From NCBI GenBank assembly GCA_948146395.1, contig OX411557.1, positions 35,132,077 to 35,196,076 of the forward strand: a DNA stretch of 64,000 nucleotides. The letters are read 5' to 3'. Positions 13,011 through 27,199 of the stretch are shown piece after piece. Position numbers and translations under genes: made by a program. Position 1 is the stretch's first letter. Every line of letters begins with the position of its first letter. This stretch comes from Fragum whitleyi (Eukaryota; Mollusca; Bivalvia; Cardiida; Cardiidae). The notes beneath the pieces are model-generated. The model worked only from the letters and a program-made list of their open reading frames with translations, was not told where the DNA came from and searched no databases.

Positions 13011-13672
13011 TCTTTTTTTATAGTCCATTCGTTATTTATTTACTAGAATTTAATCCGATCCCGATTTACAACTCCGAAACACGGCGAGTCCTCAGGTGGT
13101 AGAGGTGGGATGATCGCATACGACCAAAGAAAACGAAAATTGAAAGGATTCCTAATGCTGTGGCAAGAAAATATTTAACAATTGAAAACTTGTGTAATAT
13201 GAACATACCTTAATGATTAAGAAGATATGAATCTGTGATTTTCGCAATCTCCAACGTCGGAAGTTTTGTCGGCATGCAGCTAAAAGAAAAGCTCAATTCA
13301 ATGCCTTCCTTGCTCTCAATCAGAGGATGGGCATAGATTGAGATAAGATGCAAAGCTACTATCTCAAAAAATATCCACGGTCGAATAAATCTGCGTCGAA
13401 TCCATTCAGATATTTGTTTTAGAGTACTGATAGTTTTCGAGGTCGAATGTAAACACCGAGATTTAAGCTTCGTCAAAATTTTATAGATTACGTCATCAGT
13501 CATGTTTTACGTCATTCATATGGTCGCGTTTTGATTTCAAAACAAATGAGAATCGATGGAAAATTATTTATCAGAAATAGACACTCATATTCAAAAGAAA
13601 AAATGCTAAAGAGGACTGCTTTCAGACCTTACTGTTGCTAAAAGAAGATCCGGCAGGCCACGTGATCAAGTG
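13011..13672. other. No gene recognised
   Basis: A 97-codon reverse ORF (13210-13503) has no recognisable domain or splice context. Confidence 0.4.
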
Positions 13673-13885
13673 ACCTGTGACCTGTTTTACTAATCATCTT
13701 ACGATCATTTTTTGCGTAAGTCAAAAATTAAAGTTGCTTCTAGAATAGTAACTAAATATAGAATTCAATCATGCATCATCTCATTGGAATCGTTTTCTAA
13801 AGAGATATTGCAAGGTAGAATCTAACAATAAATGAAAACACCGGGTACGATTTTTTTTGGACTTACGATCAATAGTTATAACTAG
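13673..13885. mobile_element. CATCTTACGATC MITE, copy 2
   Basis: The left end TAATCATCTTACGATC and right end GGACTTACGATC are inverted. The centre has CATTGGAATCGTTTT, matching the copies at 3888 and 37709. Confidence 0.65.
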
Positions 13886-13904
13886 TGACAGATAAAATTA
13901 TAAC

Positions 13905-13998
13905 AGGGGTGAAAATGGTAGTAGTTATTATTATTATTATTATTATGATGATTATTATAATTATTATTATAAGTAGTAGTAGTAGTAGTAAAATTATT
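13905..13998 (+). repeat. ATT and TAG trinucleotide microsatellites
   Basis: (ATT)n is followed by (AGT)n near 13972-13990, then more ATT. Confidence 0.8.
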
Positions 13999-14053
13999 AT
14001 TATATTAGATATTATAGGTATCCTTCAGAAGCACTCAAGAATTTTGCACAGAT

Positions 14054-14345
14054 CAGAGTATGAGACGGGTGTTTGAACAGCTTCCAATATGGTCCTACCG
14101 GAGAGACAAGAACATAGCGGACGCCCTTGTCCACAAGAAAACGGCAAGGGCAATTAACACTCGTAAGGACAAATCGCCCTGCTACTGCAAAGTGTGTCAA
14201 TCATTACATGACCATCATATCCGATCAACAGACGAGAAGGAAACTTACAAACTAATTCGTAACGCTGGATGTCATACCCGGAATGTGTTGTATGCACATT
14301 AATGTGCATATTGTGACAAGCTTCTCTCGCAAAATGAGCTAACCT
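14054..14345 (+). pseudogene. Penelope-like element relic (RT-to-endonuclease linker)
   Basis: An 80-codon frame reads SYRRDKNIADALVHKKTARA, then CYCKVC, a spacer, and GCHTRNVLYAH before a stop. A later frame gives CAYCDK. This matches the region between the reverse transcriptase and the GIY-YIG endonuclease of Penelope-like elements (RRDKN-ADILVHKK, CxxC knuckle, C-TSNVIYLI). The RT and the GIY-YIG core are absent. Confidence 0.6.
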
Positions 14346-15040
14346 CGTTGATATTCAATGTTTGAATAGCCGACCCCTCCCCTTGTTTTATTCGAATGGT
14401 AGTTGTGTTGTTTTAAAATCCGATAAGAGAATAATTAATTTTATTTATAGGGGTTTTTGCTTAGCTATTGTAATTATAATCAGCTGAGGTTAACACAGTT
14501 TATAAGTTCTATTAACTTGAATTTAGTTATAGGTTCACAGTATAAAGATTTTGTTGTATAAGTGATGAGTAGAATTCAATTTTTTTAGGGTGGTGGACCC
14601 CTGATGATTCCGCAACGTTTCGGGGTTTGTGGTCTTTCGCAGTCTTGACCTATTTTTCTAATAAATAATTAGGAAGCCTCGGGGAATACTGTAAACCTAG
14701 AAATCATTTCGCGCGTGATTCGCGAGAGGTATGAAAACGCGAACTTAAAACGCCGCGAATAGCCAACGCATCATGATAAAGCGAACTTAAATCGCAATGA
14801 CAAGTTATGTTCAGAAAAAACTCTACTAGTAGACAAACTATTAGGATTTCTGTAGTATATATATATAGAATACAAGGGAAATTAATTTTTGCCTGGGTGT
14901 CAGTAAAAAGTTTCTTTACTTTTGACTTTTTCAGTTGTAATAAATCAGTTTTCACAAAACCTATGTTTAAGGAATCGAAACAAGAAAACAATAAACGGGT
15001 TGAAAATCTAGATGAACGTCCAGAATGATTTGAACGACCA

Positions 15041-16003
<963 letters not shown>

Positions 16004-16246
16004 AGTAAGAATAAGTGTATCCATAGACAATATTATTAAGAAACGATATTATTTTGGTAGTAATTAGGCGATTATATATACATAAACGATGTGATTTTAC
16101 AAGACAATGATCACAAACTGTTAAAAACTATATTATAAATTTAGAGTGATACATCGTAGTTTTCGACAAGATGGGAGAATTTATAAATCCGGTGCCATCA
16201 TTCACCTAATAAATAAACCAATTACTAACAGAATTCTGCTCATCGT

Positions 16247-16350
16247 TCATGATTGCGAACCTTTTGAAATGATGCACAGCTCTGCACGTATGTACAAATG
16301 CAAAGCCGTGTATGATCTAAAAGGTTTTGCGAACAATTCTTCCTGAACGC
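16247..16350. repeat. Palindrome, same family, within the left arm
   Basis: ATTGCGAACCTTTTGAAATG is mirrored by AAAAGGTTTTGCGAACAAT, with GCACGTATGTACAAATGC at the centre and TCCTGAACGCGGGG at the end. Confidence 0.65.
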
Positions 16351-17249
16351 GGGGATAGTAATAGACAGTTCAAGTTTTTAATGATTGAATTCCGACTCAA
16401 GCGGGTGTAAAAATGAAAAGACATCGAAAGATATTTAGAACATTAATGCCAATTTAATTATTTACTAATTACTGTAGTTATTAATGATGAGAAAAACATT
16501 CCGCTTTTAATGAATCACCTGCGACCCAATCAAAGACTATAAACGAAAGTCTTTCACTTGAAAGTCGGTCGTCATGGTTACACGACATGCTAATTATTCC
16601 TTTTTATAGTATAATTGCAGACAAAGGGTAGCATTTTACTATTTTCTGATTGGTCCTACATTAAGAAGTCGAAAAGGGGTTCTCATTCCTTACTAAAATA
16701 GGCAATATCATCGCAAATCAAGCGTCAAGTAATGTCTTGAAACGCATCAAAGTTTGAAAATCTTGGATTTCAAATGAGACTGTTTTAAACTTCTTTGAGG
16801 TATTTGGTAAAATCTTTTTCAATGACGCGTTATGCACCCACACATGTAGAATACGACACGATTACCCTTTTGCGTGATCAGGATCAGTGATAATGTGCTA
16901 GATCTCTCGGAACCAGCATCCGTTTAGCAGCCATTACATAATTAAGTTTATCAAAAATGACATCAAATCTGTGGCGAAACTAAGGGGAAAAGGGCTATTC
17001 CAGATGCTTAGTAAATTATTGAAGGAAGTTTCTTTTTTCCAATCCTTTCTCCTATGAGAATGTATTTGCAAGAGAATTATCATGGTTCCAATCCGTTCCC
17101 TGAATTAGTGTCAATTATGCAGTTTGTCATGTAGAACGAGTCATATATATTTATATATATTATTATTATTATTATATTTAGATATATATATTATCTTAAT
17201 CTAGTTTTAATATCTGAGGATGATCCATGGCTGAGATTATGGTAACTGC

Positions 17250-18515
17250 GGACACATAGAGGGCCATTTTAGGTCCAAAATAAAAATTTGTCTGCAAATA
17301 ATGCCTAACGCGATGAAACTTAACTCTGAAGTACCCGCTTTTATATTAAGGTCATAAAAGGAATTTCATAATGTAGAGTTGACGTCATGACGTCATCAAG
17401 GGGCCGACCCTTTTCTAAGGACCAAAACCAGTAATTGTCCATTTCTTTCGGAAATAATAAACCGATTTTCATCCCGAAAACGCCATTTGTATCGTATTAC
17501 GCCTGATGCTATGTTTTATTGATGTGAAGATATAAGTGTAAGAATATACAACCAAGATTAACGTATACAATGTTAATGCCTTCTGCTTTGCCGTTTTCGA
17601 GTACAGTTACTGAAAATGTTGCCTTTTTTCTCAAACATTTGTCCGATGACCGATGCTGAAATTTAGATATGTTGCTGCCAAACCATTCCGCAGAAGATTT
17701 TTGAAATAAAAACCATGTGTCTTCGGGTTAGGTTTTTTTGTAAAATTCGATTCAGCAAAGATATCGCAAATCAACGGGTATTTCAACGTCGCGTCAAATG
17801 TTCACAAAAGCTGTCTTTTTAAATGGATGAAAACCTGTTTAATTTTTTTGTACTTCTTAAAATAACATTCAGATTTAATACTTCTGAATCCTATGTATTA
17901 CATTAAACCTTAATTTATTAGAATTCGTTATTGCACGGATATTGGCGCCAAATAAGCATATTACCAATTGTTTTGGTGTACCGTCGAATTCGACGAAAAA
18001 TGTTGCAACAACTTCACAAAATCGAATTTAATAAAAAAAATCTAACCCGAATACATATCATTTAACTTGATTAATGCAAAGCATATTCTTTTCGCTACAA
18101 AATAACAAAAAAAAAAAAATCAGCATTGTACACCAGACAGAATTTTGAGAAATAACTATCTATTTACATAAAATGAAATGATAAAAAGAAACGTAAAATC
18201 ACAAAAAATCGCGAAAGAGATAGCGTTTCTGGCCTATTTCTCTATGTGAATGTGCACAGAAATTAAACGACTAGCTCAGGCGCTCTTGGACTTTCTAATT
18301 GAAACTTTTTTTCGAAGAATCGGCCGATTAATTTAGAAAATATTTGGCGGGTCGAAAAGAGATTGGCCCCTTAATGACGTCACGACGTCAAATGAACCAA
18401 CTTCCAACCCTTTTCATTGCGTGTTAGCTAATTCCCGCACTGCAAATATAAATCTCAGAAATTATTGTGAGATTTTAAAAAAACGAAAATTCGGCCATTT
18501 TATCTGTCCACAGTT
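17250..18515. mobile_element. Foldback element of about 1.27 kb in the left arm
   Basis: The ends GGTAACTGCGGACACATA and TCTGTCCACAGTTACC are inverted. Inner inverted pairs include GACGTCATGACGTCATCAAG with CTTAATGACGTCACGACGTC, and TTCGGGTTAGGTTTTT with its inverse near 18030-18055. The right half is duplicated in decayed form at 25700-26120. Noncoding. Confidence 0.7.
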
Positions 18516-18827
18516 ACCTTCAAAGGCGGGGGTTAGCGTTTCGCCAATTCCTACCCTGCATTACATTGGAATGATAGGATATCGTTTGTAACCTTGGGCC
18601 TATAATTTGTTTAAAGATAAAAATCAATTTTGTAAAATTTGTGTTTACTTTCTTTTTTGCCAGGTAGAGGAAATCTCAATTTTAATCTGCCCGTCTCCCC
18701 TAAAGTGAAAGACGTATAAGTTTGAACGATAGTTTTCCTACATGCGACGGGAGAAAGAAAACAAAACTTAAGAAGACCGACATTATGGTTTATAAAAACT
18801 AAGAAATGATAACCACGCAATATTAAC

Positions 18828-18894
18828 ATATTGTGCCGCCGTATGTAGCATCCTGGATGAAAAGTAGACACAGCCCCTTTAATAGCATTTTCAT
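18828..18894 (-). CDS. Orphan signal-peptide exon (left, inverted copy)
   Basis: This is the reverse-strand counterpart of 28103-28169. It is the same length (67 nt), has the same phase-1 end, and a GTTAAT donor at the same place. The 22 codons differ at 7 of 67 bases: three changes are silent and four alter the protein, including Leu to Gln in the hydrophobic core and Leu to Phe. The 5' flank out to about 19040 also matches the other copy. Its intron is interrupted by the foldback element at 17250-18515. No second exon was found toward lower coordinates. It may be a decaying duplicate. Confidence 0.35.
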
Positions 18895-19978
18895 TTTCTA
18901 AAACGATTTGAAATTTAACAGTAATTGTTTTCCGTTTTTTCCGAGATAAGTGTTGAAATGAATACAGATAGACAAGTCACGAAATTTAATTATACATGTG
19001 ACCCGTCAGGCACAAGAGGACTATTTGGGAACTCCACCTTCTCTGTAAAGTAGGTAGCCATTAACCTCATAGGTACACAGAAGTTTACTCCAAGTATACT
19101 TTTACGAAAGACCGGTGATGACTTCCTTAATTCATACTTCACTCTTCACACTTCAAACCTATAATCGACGAACTATGGTTTGAAATGGGCACAAATTTGA
19201 TATTCTGTTTATAATATGACTTTAATTTTTGTGTTAAAACGAGGAATTTACGATTTTTATCGATTCAAGTTATCCCCGCGAAACAAATAGGCCCACACCG
19301 TTTGCGAATTGACGTCAGCGAATCCATTATGACGTCATTTTAGACAGGTAACTATTTTTCAGGAGACCTCTAAAAATCAGTTTAGGGAGGCCCGAAATGA
19401 AATGCAAAGTTATATAGTGGAAATTGTTCATCAACCTTTGCCGAACAAAATCTGCCCTGTCTGCAGAGCAGGAAATGTCTATTATGCAAATTACAGGGGT
19501 CAAAGGTCATCAAGTGCTATTACGCCATTTCGTAAATATATCACTCTAAATTGACTGTTATGCAACTTTGTATGATAAATAATTGACTGAAATGGTTAAA
19601 TAATGATTCAATTCTATAAAGCAAATGTTTACACAAACAAAAATGAGCATTTTGAAGCCTTTGTGGAAATCAAAGCACTGAAAGTACTGACATTTTAGGC
19701 ATTAAAGTTTGTTTGCATTTTGTGTGTTACAAAACTGACTCCAAGAACATTTATTAATTATGTTTACTGATAGATAAAGTAATAAAGACGTTTTGAACTT
19801 CGTTTTTATCATAATTTGTAATATAAACTATGATCATTTTTTACTTTATACATATGCATACATGTATATGTTATAGTACTTATATATATAACTATTGACA
19901 TTGACTCCGGTGACGTCAGCTTATCACCCTAAAATATTTCTTTAACCTGTTGAGTAAAATCGCAAAAGAAATCATTTA

Positions 19979-20232
19979 TATGTGACATGTCATGCGATAA
20001 GGGACCATCTGGAAATTTTATAAAATATACATTTCAAAAATAGATTGATTCTATTACAGGTCAACCAGAGCTTAGATTTTAGAAATTCTTTCACTGGAAG
20101 GTAGAGTGATCATTCTAGATTCAGAAAATAATTAGAGCTTTAATCCTTGTCAGTTTGTTCAGTCTGCACAGTCTGAATGGGATTGACACTTTACTCACTT
20201 CGAAGGTCCCTTTACGCATGAAGGGTTACATA
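19979..20232. mobile_element. ATGTGACC TIR MITE, diverged copy
   Basis: The ends are TATGTGACATGTCATGCG then ATAAGGGACCATCTGG, and AAGGTCCCTTTACGCATG then AAGGGTTACATA. Confidence 0.65.
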
Positions 20233-20384
20233 TTATAATCTGTTGGGGTTTTTTTTTGTTGTTGTTGTTTTTCTGACACATTATATATCAATCTCAATTG
20301 AACGCTAACAGTGAGTAGTTTAGACTATTTGAAGTATGAATAACCTGAGCACTTTCGAAACTTAAAATTTCTTCACCAGAGAGC

Positions 20385-20640
20385 CTTATGTTGTAAATAT
20401 ACCTTCATACGTAAAAGGGATCCCTGACTACCTCCATAGAATTGAATCAATACCAACTCAAAAGGTTACGTTATTGGTCGCCATGGATGTGACATCACTC
20501 AACACCAATATACCATACAAAGTTGTCATTGCAGAATGCAAAGAAGGTTGAAGCACAAGGAATTACGAAGATCTGCCGGCAGACACCTTGGTAGAATTGT
20601 TAACACTTATCAGTTAAGGCATTCACACTTAGGAGATGCA
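20385..20640 (+). pseudogene. Penelope-like element relic (RT motif A region)
   Basis: The translated fragment reads IPSYVKGIPDYLHRIESIP then LLVAMDVTSLNTNIP, the T/D-V-S/T-SLYTNIP motif A of Penelope reverse transcriptases. A degraded continuation (DLPADTLVELLTLIS) follows. It is broken by frameshifts, and a palindromic element starts about 10 bp after it. Confidence 0.65.
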
Positions 20641-20649
20641 TCACATAAG

Positions 20650-20825
20650 GATAAATTATAGGGATGAGTGTATTTTTCACTGCGTTTATTGGAGTATAAA
20701 GTGCAATTGCCTTAGCACATGATAAATAACGCCTGTAGGGAATTATTTTTAAGCCATGTGCTAAGGCAACTGAAATTTTGTACTCCAATAAAAGAAGTGA
20801 AATATGCACCTGCCCCTTATAATTT
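20650..20825. repeat. Palindromic element of about 175 bp
   Basis: Arms contain TTATTGGAGTA and TTGCCTTAGCACATG on the left, mirrored by CATGTGCTAAGGCAA and TACTCCAATAA on the right. Probably inserted into the Penelope relic. Confidence 0.7.
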
Positions 20826-23800
20826 AAAACCATTAGATCCACATGTAAGAAACAATTAAAATACTCAGCCAAATAATAAAAGGTCCAAGTCTACTTTCTG
20901 TACGTATATAGATCACAAGATCTATTTTTAAGTCGAATATTGAACATTAATTATTATATTGCTATCGGAGTTTGATGGCATAAAGTTTTACAAATTTGAC
21001 ACAAATACACGATAACTTTTATATTTCTAAAGGTATCTATAATCAGAATTTTTCTGTCTATTACTGCTTTATTTTAAAACGAAATAGGCACGATCGACGA
21101 GGTTGGGAACATTGCCTGATGATCTCCGTCGACTCGCTGTAAATCAGAACTGTACGCTTCTAATCAAAGATTCTTTTGCAAATATTTCAATTCTGAACTG
21201 ATCAAATAGCGATGAAGTGTTATGAAAGAGGAAGGAGGGATTTTCAAGTTCCTTTAACACTGGACTTGCACATCAATGATCTGGGGTTTTCCCGAAATCG
21301 TTATTGCACTTAATACAGAAAAAAGTGCAATGGGATTGCCAACGTGATGCGATTTAAACCAATCAAAATTCTTGATTGTGTTGGAATGCAATTATTTCAA
21401 AATCAATAAACATAACTCAGATTGTTCTAAAATTGGCTGAAATGATTGTAAAACTCGACTGATAATTTCCCACCAGCTTGATGCTACACAACATCACAAG
21501 TTCAAGAATATGAAGTAAAGCAAGCCAATCTAACAGGTTTGATGCTTACACAAATATTTATAGGTTGTTGTTGCTTGTTTGGTTTTTTTTCCGGTTATTT
21601 GAAACTTGTGTCTATTGGCCTAGCCTAACAGATCTTAGGTTTGATGAATCGTACGGCTTACGGTTCCCGTAAAACGGCGTGATGATCGCATTGACATTGC
21701 ACTATTATTAAGGACATGGTGAAATTGACCCCACTCAAATTCATTCTGAAAAACTCACTTAGCGCTTCATTCTTGGTTTTCCAAACCATCTCAATACCGC
21801 TCTGAACTCATTCACAACGTTCCAGACTTGCTTGCAATCAATTCGAAATTAGAACCACTCTTTTTATTCAATGATTTCATTGAGCAGCATGAATTTGAAA
21901 AGTCTGATTGGTATGTGAAGACACACAGATCTATTTATGTTAGATTAAGTCATTAAATAGGATGTACAAGCTTCAACCAAAAACGTAAAGCTGCATTTCC
22001 AATTTTTTGGTCGTTCTGTGACAAAATAATCCGCGTTTCCCTGTTTTTGCTTACTACATTCCAGATCTTCATTCGCCTTTTCAAATCATTTGTATTTTAT
22101 CTATAGTTCAAAGTGCCCCTGTACTTATAAATTGAATTAGAATTGTTACGTGCTTCTCACAAAATTGACCTTAAATACGCCTATGTTTTCTATAACTGAC
22201 ATTAATAATCCTATACTTTACTTTTTATCCAAAATTTTAAGAAAGAACCCATTCTGCTTCTTTTTTTTATTCTTGTCCTTCTTATCTGTCACATCCTCGT
22301 GCCTGGTTGTGACTAAAAATATTGAAAGTGACAAACTTATTTTGAATGTTTGGATTTCAAAAAAGTAAAATGTTTCTAAAAAAGTATAAGAAGACATTTA
22401 TCTTTCTTAGATATATTACTTAGGTCTGTAAATCATTTTATAACGGCGATACAATGCTGCAAAAGTTTGACCGGCGTTAAATATTTAAGCCCGAATCGTT
22501 ATTGATGCGAATAACACGAAACAAGATTTTCAATTATAATTTCCTATGTCAGTGTTTACTGTTTAGGGTCCCTACAGTTGCCTCGAATTGCTATTAAGGT
22601 GACAATGGACAGCGGCCTCCCGACTCTATAAACCGGAAGTGAGTTTTCGTTTATTTTACGGCTCTTTTTGCGCATTGTTTAAAAAGACCGGTTTTCGTTA
22701 GATTCTACTTATGGAAATAACGTAGAATAATGATGGTAAACTTCATAATTTAGCTTCTTTTCAACATTTGATATTAACTGAATGACTGGATCATTAAATT
22801 AAGCAATAAGACTGTGTTAAAACCGTCATTCGATTAGGGGGGAACACTGAAAAATAATGAAAAACTTTCTTATTTGCATGGAAAGATATGCTGAATTTTT
22901 TACCAAATAAAGGAAAAATATGGATTATAAACATATCGGAAAATAAGAAAAATTCATTGAGTAATTTCTTCAAAAAATAGTTTTTTATGGCATTTTTACC
23001 AAGTAAAATTACAAAAATTAGTGTATTTTTATCTTTTGAAAGCAAATTGTGCAAATGCGATTGATCAAAGAAAACCTTTCTTGTCAATAGCCATTGTGTA
23101 CATGTATAAGGTCTATCAAAATGTATGTGTTTTATAGCTATAACCTAGTACAGAGTTTATACTAGACCTAAAACGAATATAACCGTTTTATTGAAAAATG
23201 GCCTATTCCACTCAAGGGCAGATAACTCTAGCATGAAAACGAGCGTGGAAAGGTACCTTCAAATTTTGATATAATGACTACACAATGTTAATCTAAAACA
23301 TATGTGACCAAGAAAAAAAATCATTGGGCGGAAAAAATTGACGCCATGTGTCCATTGCTACCTTAAGTAAGCATAATGACACATACTTTTTTATACGAAC
23401 TAGATTGGATTTAAATGCACTAAAAGGTGAGTGAAATTTAAAAGAAAATTGTCGAGTAGATTTTTTTTTTATATATTTATCTTAATTTAGTACTAAAGCT
23501 TACGCTAAATTTTGGAAAAATACCCTTTTTTCTAATCCTGCTGACATGTTTTCTCATCGGTTCATGGAGTAAAATTTAAACAAATCTTAATTAAGGTATC
23601 AAACGATACTGTAATTTCATACTTGGTGGTTTAGATTATTGGATTAAAAAAATATATTCAATCTCGTAGAAAACATTGTTTGAGGAAAGTCCCTTGCAGC
23701 CGAGACCTTCAGATCCGTAGACCCTGTACACAACAGTGTGCCTTTGGACGACGCTACAAAGAATTATGACTCAATAAAAGACAAACACTGGACCAGGATA

Positions 23801-24851
23801 AAGCCATCCAGTAAACTCAGAAAACATTCCCCAGGGAACAAGTTGTAGCATACCGAATACATAAGTCACTTTGAGACATTCTTGTTAAAGCAAAATTAAG
23901 GACTGCTGCAACCAATGACTCTCTCAGAAATTCAGTTTACACCGTCGAGAAGTCGACCACTCGTTCTACGATGTTGTCCTGTGTTGCATTGAAGCCATCA
24001 ACAAATGATGCTCATATCTGTGCTATGAATAAATCATCTTTTCAGATTGAAGTTCGCCAAAATTGGTTTGTTTCATTGCTTGATTCCTAGCAAAACTGTT
24101 GATTTTTTCCCTAACTGCTTAGAGTTCAAAGTTATGTTCGAACAATAGACTAAGTGGAGAGCTATATATACATTTTTATTTCACACCTAAACAATTTAGA
24201 CCAATGACATCGCTTGTTTTGCATCACGTGAGAGTAAAATATCTAGATCCATATTGTACGACCAGAACGAGGCTACTGTGCAATACGTATTTTATTCCAA
24301 AACGAGACAACCTATACTGTACGATGAAAGCGAGGCAAGCTTTATTGTACAATGAAAACGAGGCTGCAGTCCCGAAAATCGATATCACCACCTTTCGCAG
24401 CCTTTTCAATGTATCAAACCCTCCATTCGGAGGTATTGAAATAAGTTTGATCTTGAGAAGATTCTTGATTTCTTTTTATTTGACATTGTTTAAGCAAGTA
24501 AAAGAAGAATGCAAGTGACTTAGAGGGACACAAAGTTCTTGTTTCTTGATTTTAGAATATTGTTTGTTCGCATGAAAATGTACATTTCAGGCGAAGACGG
24601 GTAGTCAATCTGTTTATGTCAATTACATACGTGATTATAATCAGTAAGCTAACCGACTTGACACTTGAAATAAACATTTAACGTGGTTTCCTATTTTTAG
24701 AACAAATGTTTGTTTCAATTTCACCATGTTCATATTGACTAGCATTTGACGCCCTTTTCCGGATCATTTTGGATCTATTCCGTTTGTCTCTCTCAAATGT
24801 CGTTAATCGTTAAATGTGGAACTTTCAGTGTATGGTGAGAAATAAAGATGT
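20826..24851. other. No gene recognised; one coding-like relic at about 23690-24010
   Basis: The stretch is AT-rich. At 23690-24010 GC rises and a frame reads ETFRSVDPVHNSVPLDD and KDKHWTRIKPSSKLRKHSP before stops and a shift; a family could not be named. Near 24245-24370 short imperfect repeats of an ACGAGGC motif occur. Confidence 0.35.
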
Positions 24852-25014
24852 CATTCAACATTATCGAATACAATACTGAATTCATTGGATGAGTACCCTG
24901 CAGAACCAGTCTATATTTTGACTCGGCTATCGCCTCGTCAAATGTAGACTGGTTCTGCAGCGTACTTATCCAATAGAATTCAGTATTGTACTCAATAATG
25001 TTAAATAACCTCTT
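24852..25014. repeat. Palindrome of about 160 bp
   Basis: Arms with AATACTGAATTC and CTGCAGAACCAGTCTA are mirrored by TAGACTGGTTCTGCAG and GAATTCAGTATT, with a loop around GACTCGGCTATCGCCTCGTC. Confidence 0.8.
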
Positions 25015-27199
25015 AATATTTGAGGGTTGAATATAACTATGTAAGATGTATCGAACGAATATATCCATATGCTAAAGTTATATTATATGTTGCTTTTATC
25101 CAAACATTCTCTGTTTGCAACTGAAGTGCTTTTAGTACTTTGATCTTTTACTTTTGACTAATTTGCTGCCATTTTGCAAGTATACAATCATGTGAATATT
25201 GTTTGCATATTTACAGTTTAAAAATACCAAAAACCTGGTTGTATTTTGATCATATCATAACATATAGGTGCATTTATACGATTTTTTACTGTTTTGCAAC
25301 CCCGTGACCTTTGACCTCTGTAATGACCTTCAGAAGGGACTGTGAATCTGCAGACAAGCCTTGTGCTGTTCCTCAGATATTGGGCAAGCAAAATACCATT
25401 GTCTGCATCCATTACAAACCGGGCCTCCCTGATCTCAAAATTTGAGTTTGGATCACTAGTCTATTTTTACAACGAAAATGTAACGTTGATCTCTGTTCTT
25501 GGCTCGTTTGCATAGTTATTCCACTAGTGTAATAAAACCCTTGAACTTTCAAAAATATTCAAATATTTCACTCCTGCGACGTAGGTTATATTATAAATGA
25601 ATTTCACGTATCAATTTAATATTTGATTTAAAATTTTGAAGTCTATATTCTATAACAAACATAATCTAATGTATTTGAGGACACAAAAATACACGAAAAT
25701 ATGCTTCAAACTAGCATAGTGAAGATGACGTTGACGCGACGTCGAATGTGTCCTAATATGTTGCTACAACTTTACAAAATCGAATTTTACAAAAAATCCA
25801 GCCCGAATGCATGTCATTTTAATTTCAAAAATGTAAAGTAAATATTTTTCGCTACAACATACCCAAAATTTTAGCATACGTCACCGGACATATTTTGACA
25901 AAACATTTAGGTCTATTTACAAACAGTAAAATAAATACATTAAAAACTATTATCTTTGGAGTTCTCTCACTCAATATTTAAATTAAAATATTCTTCGTGA
26001 AAACTGGCCTATCAAATCAGGAAATATTTGCAAATTCTTACTTTGGCGGGTTACAAAATGGTTTGCCCCTAAATGACGTCACGCAGTCATTTGAGAGTGA
26101 TTAAACCAGCTTTTTCTACTAAGTTTTCGCAAATGGCCATATTTTTTAAACCTCTATATATCGGCTGCAAAAGGTTCGCATTGAGGATATATTTTAATCA
26201 TGGGTGTCTGTAAATAATAATTTCCTAACTGGAAATGAGGCGAGCCTTATTAATCAAAAGAACACGAGGGAAAACGTGAAAAGAGACTGAATAAACAATT
26301 TGTTCCTGTTAATCTTACGTTTGCTTGAATTAATTTACGTAAACACTTTTCTCGATCATAAAAGGTTTTAATAAATCGTCATTTGGACATCAAAAAGTTT
26401 TGATGATATGTAGTTAAATGTTGTCCGTCAATCGACGGAATATAGGTCTATGCGTCATAGTTCGAACAGTTTCGCGGCCATGGGCGCAACGCTAAGACTC
26501 AGATCTGTCCGCATCCGCACAGTCTGATCTGAGTCTTCACTACGCTTTTAGTAGGTAGCGACAGACTGTAAGTCTTTGTGCACAATTACAGGAAAATAAC
26601 CTTTATTCATTGTGTGGCTACCAAGGTGACCAATATCTCACCATCACGCATCGATGAACTTGTTAGAACTGTCTCGCACAGTAGTAACGAGGAACCGCTA
26701 GCTCCTTTGAATTGATGTGGGGTCACCCACAAATACATTTACATCTGTAGCCTCTCTGACAATGTTAACCTTTCCAGTTTCAAAGATAATTGATGTGTTA
26801 TATTTATTATCAATACTTCAAATTATTAAGCTATTATCATAGATGAGCATGACTTCCTACAGTCAAGGAAGCTCTTGATCCACTTTAAAACACGAGACAC
26901 AACACTCAAACAGGCGCTTGAAAAATAAAACAAAAAGATTAAATAATGGCATTTTGCTGAGAAAATAGATAAACGACTGCCTTTCTTTATCCAGAAAAAA
27001 GAGTTGTTGTCATTCTTGCTTTTATTGTTATTTTATCGTATCTATTTCACTCAGGTATGAAACCAAAACGTAATTAGACCGTTTGGTTACATAATTGCGG
27101 TATGGAGATCTCTTAAAGATGCATGGATAAAATTCTGAACTCGACCCGACTTAAAAACTGGAGGTAAGGTAAGGATTATAGTGATTGTACTGGTGTGAG
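25015..27199. other. No gene recognised
   Basis: Apart from the foldback fragment at 25700-26120 there is a small hairpin at 26487-26545 (GACTCAGATCTG against CTGATCTGAGTC). ORFs here lack domain or splice support. Confidence 0.4.
25700..26120. repeat. Partial copy of the 17250-18515 foldback element
   Basis: It shares TTTACAAAATCGAATTTTA, CCCGAATGCATGTCAT, TTTTCGCTACAA and CCTAAATGACGTCACG with 17970-18400, in the same orientation. Confidence 0.6.

Larger units (their letters stand above)
16250..19040. repeat. Left arm of a large inverted duplication
   Basis: Segments 16250-17110 and 18540-19040 are the reverse complement, in the same order, of 27960-28480 and 28470-29470. Landmarks include CATGTCGTGTAACCATG (inverse near 16580), CTTCTTTGAGGTATTT against AAATACCTCAAAGAAG, and TCCTTTCTCCTA. 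This arm carries a private foldback element at 17250-18515 and the exon at 18828-18894. Confidence 0.8.
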
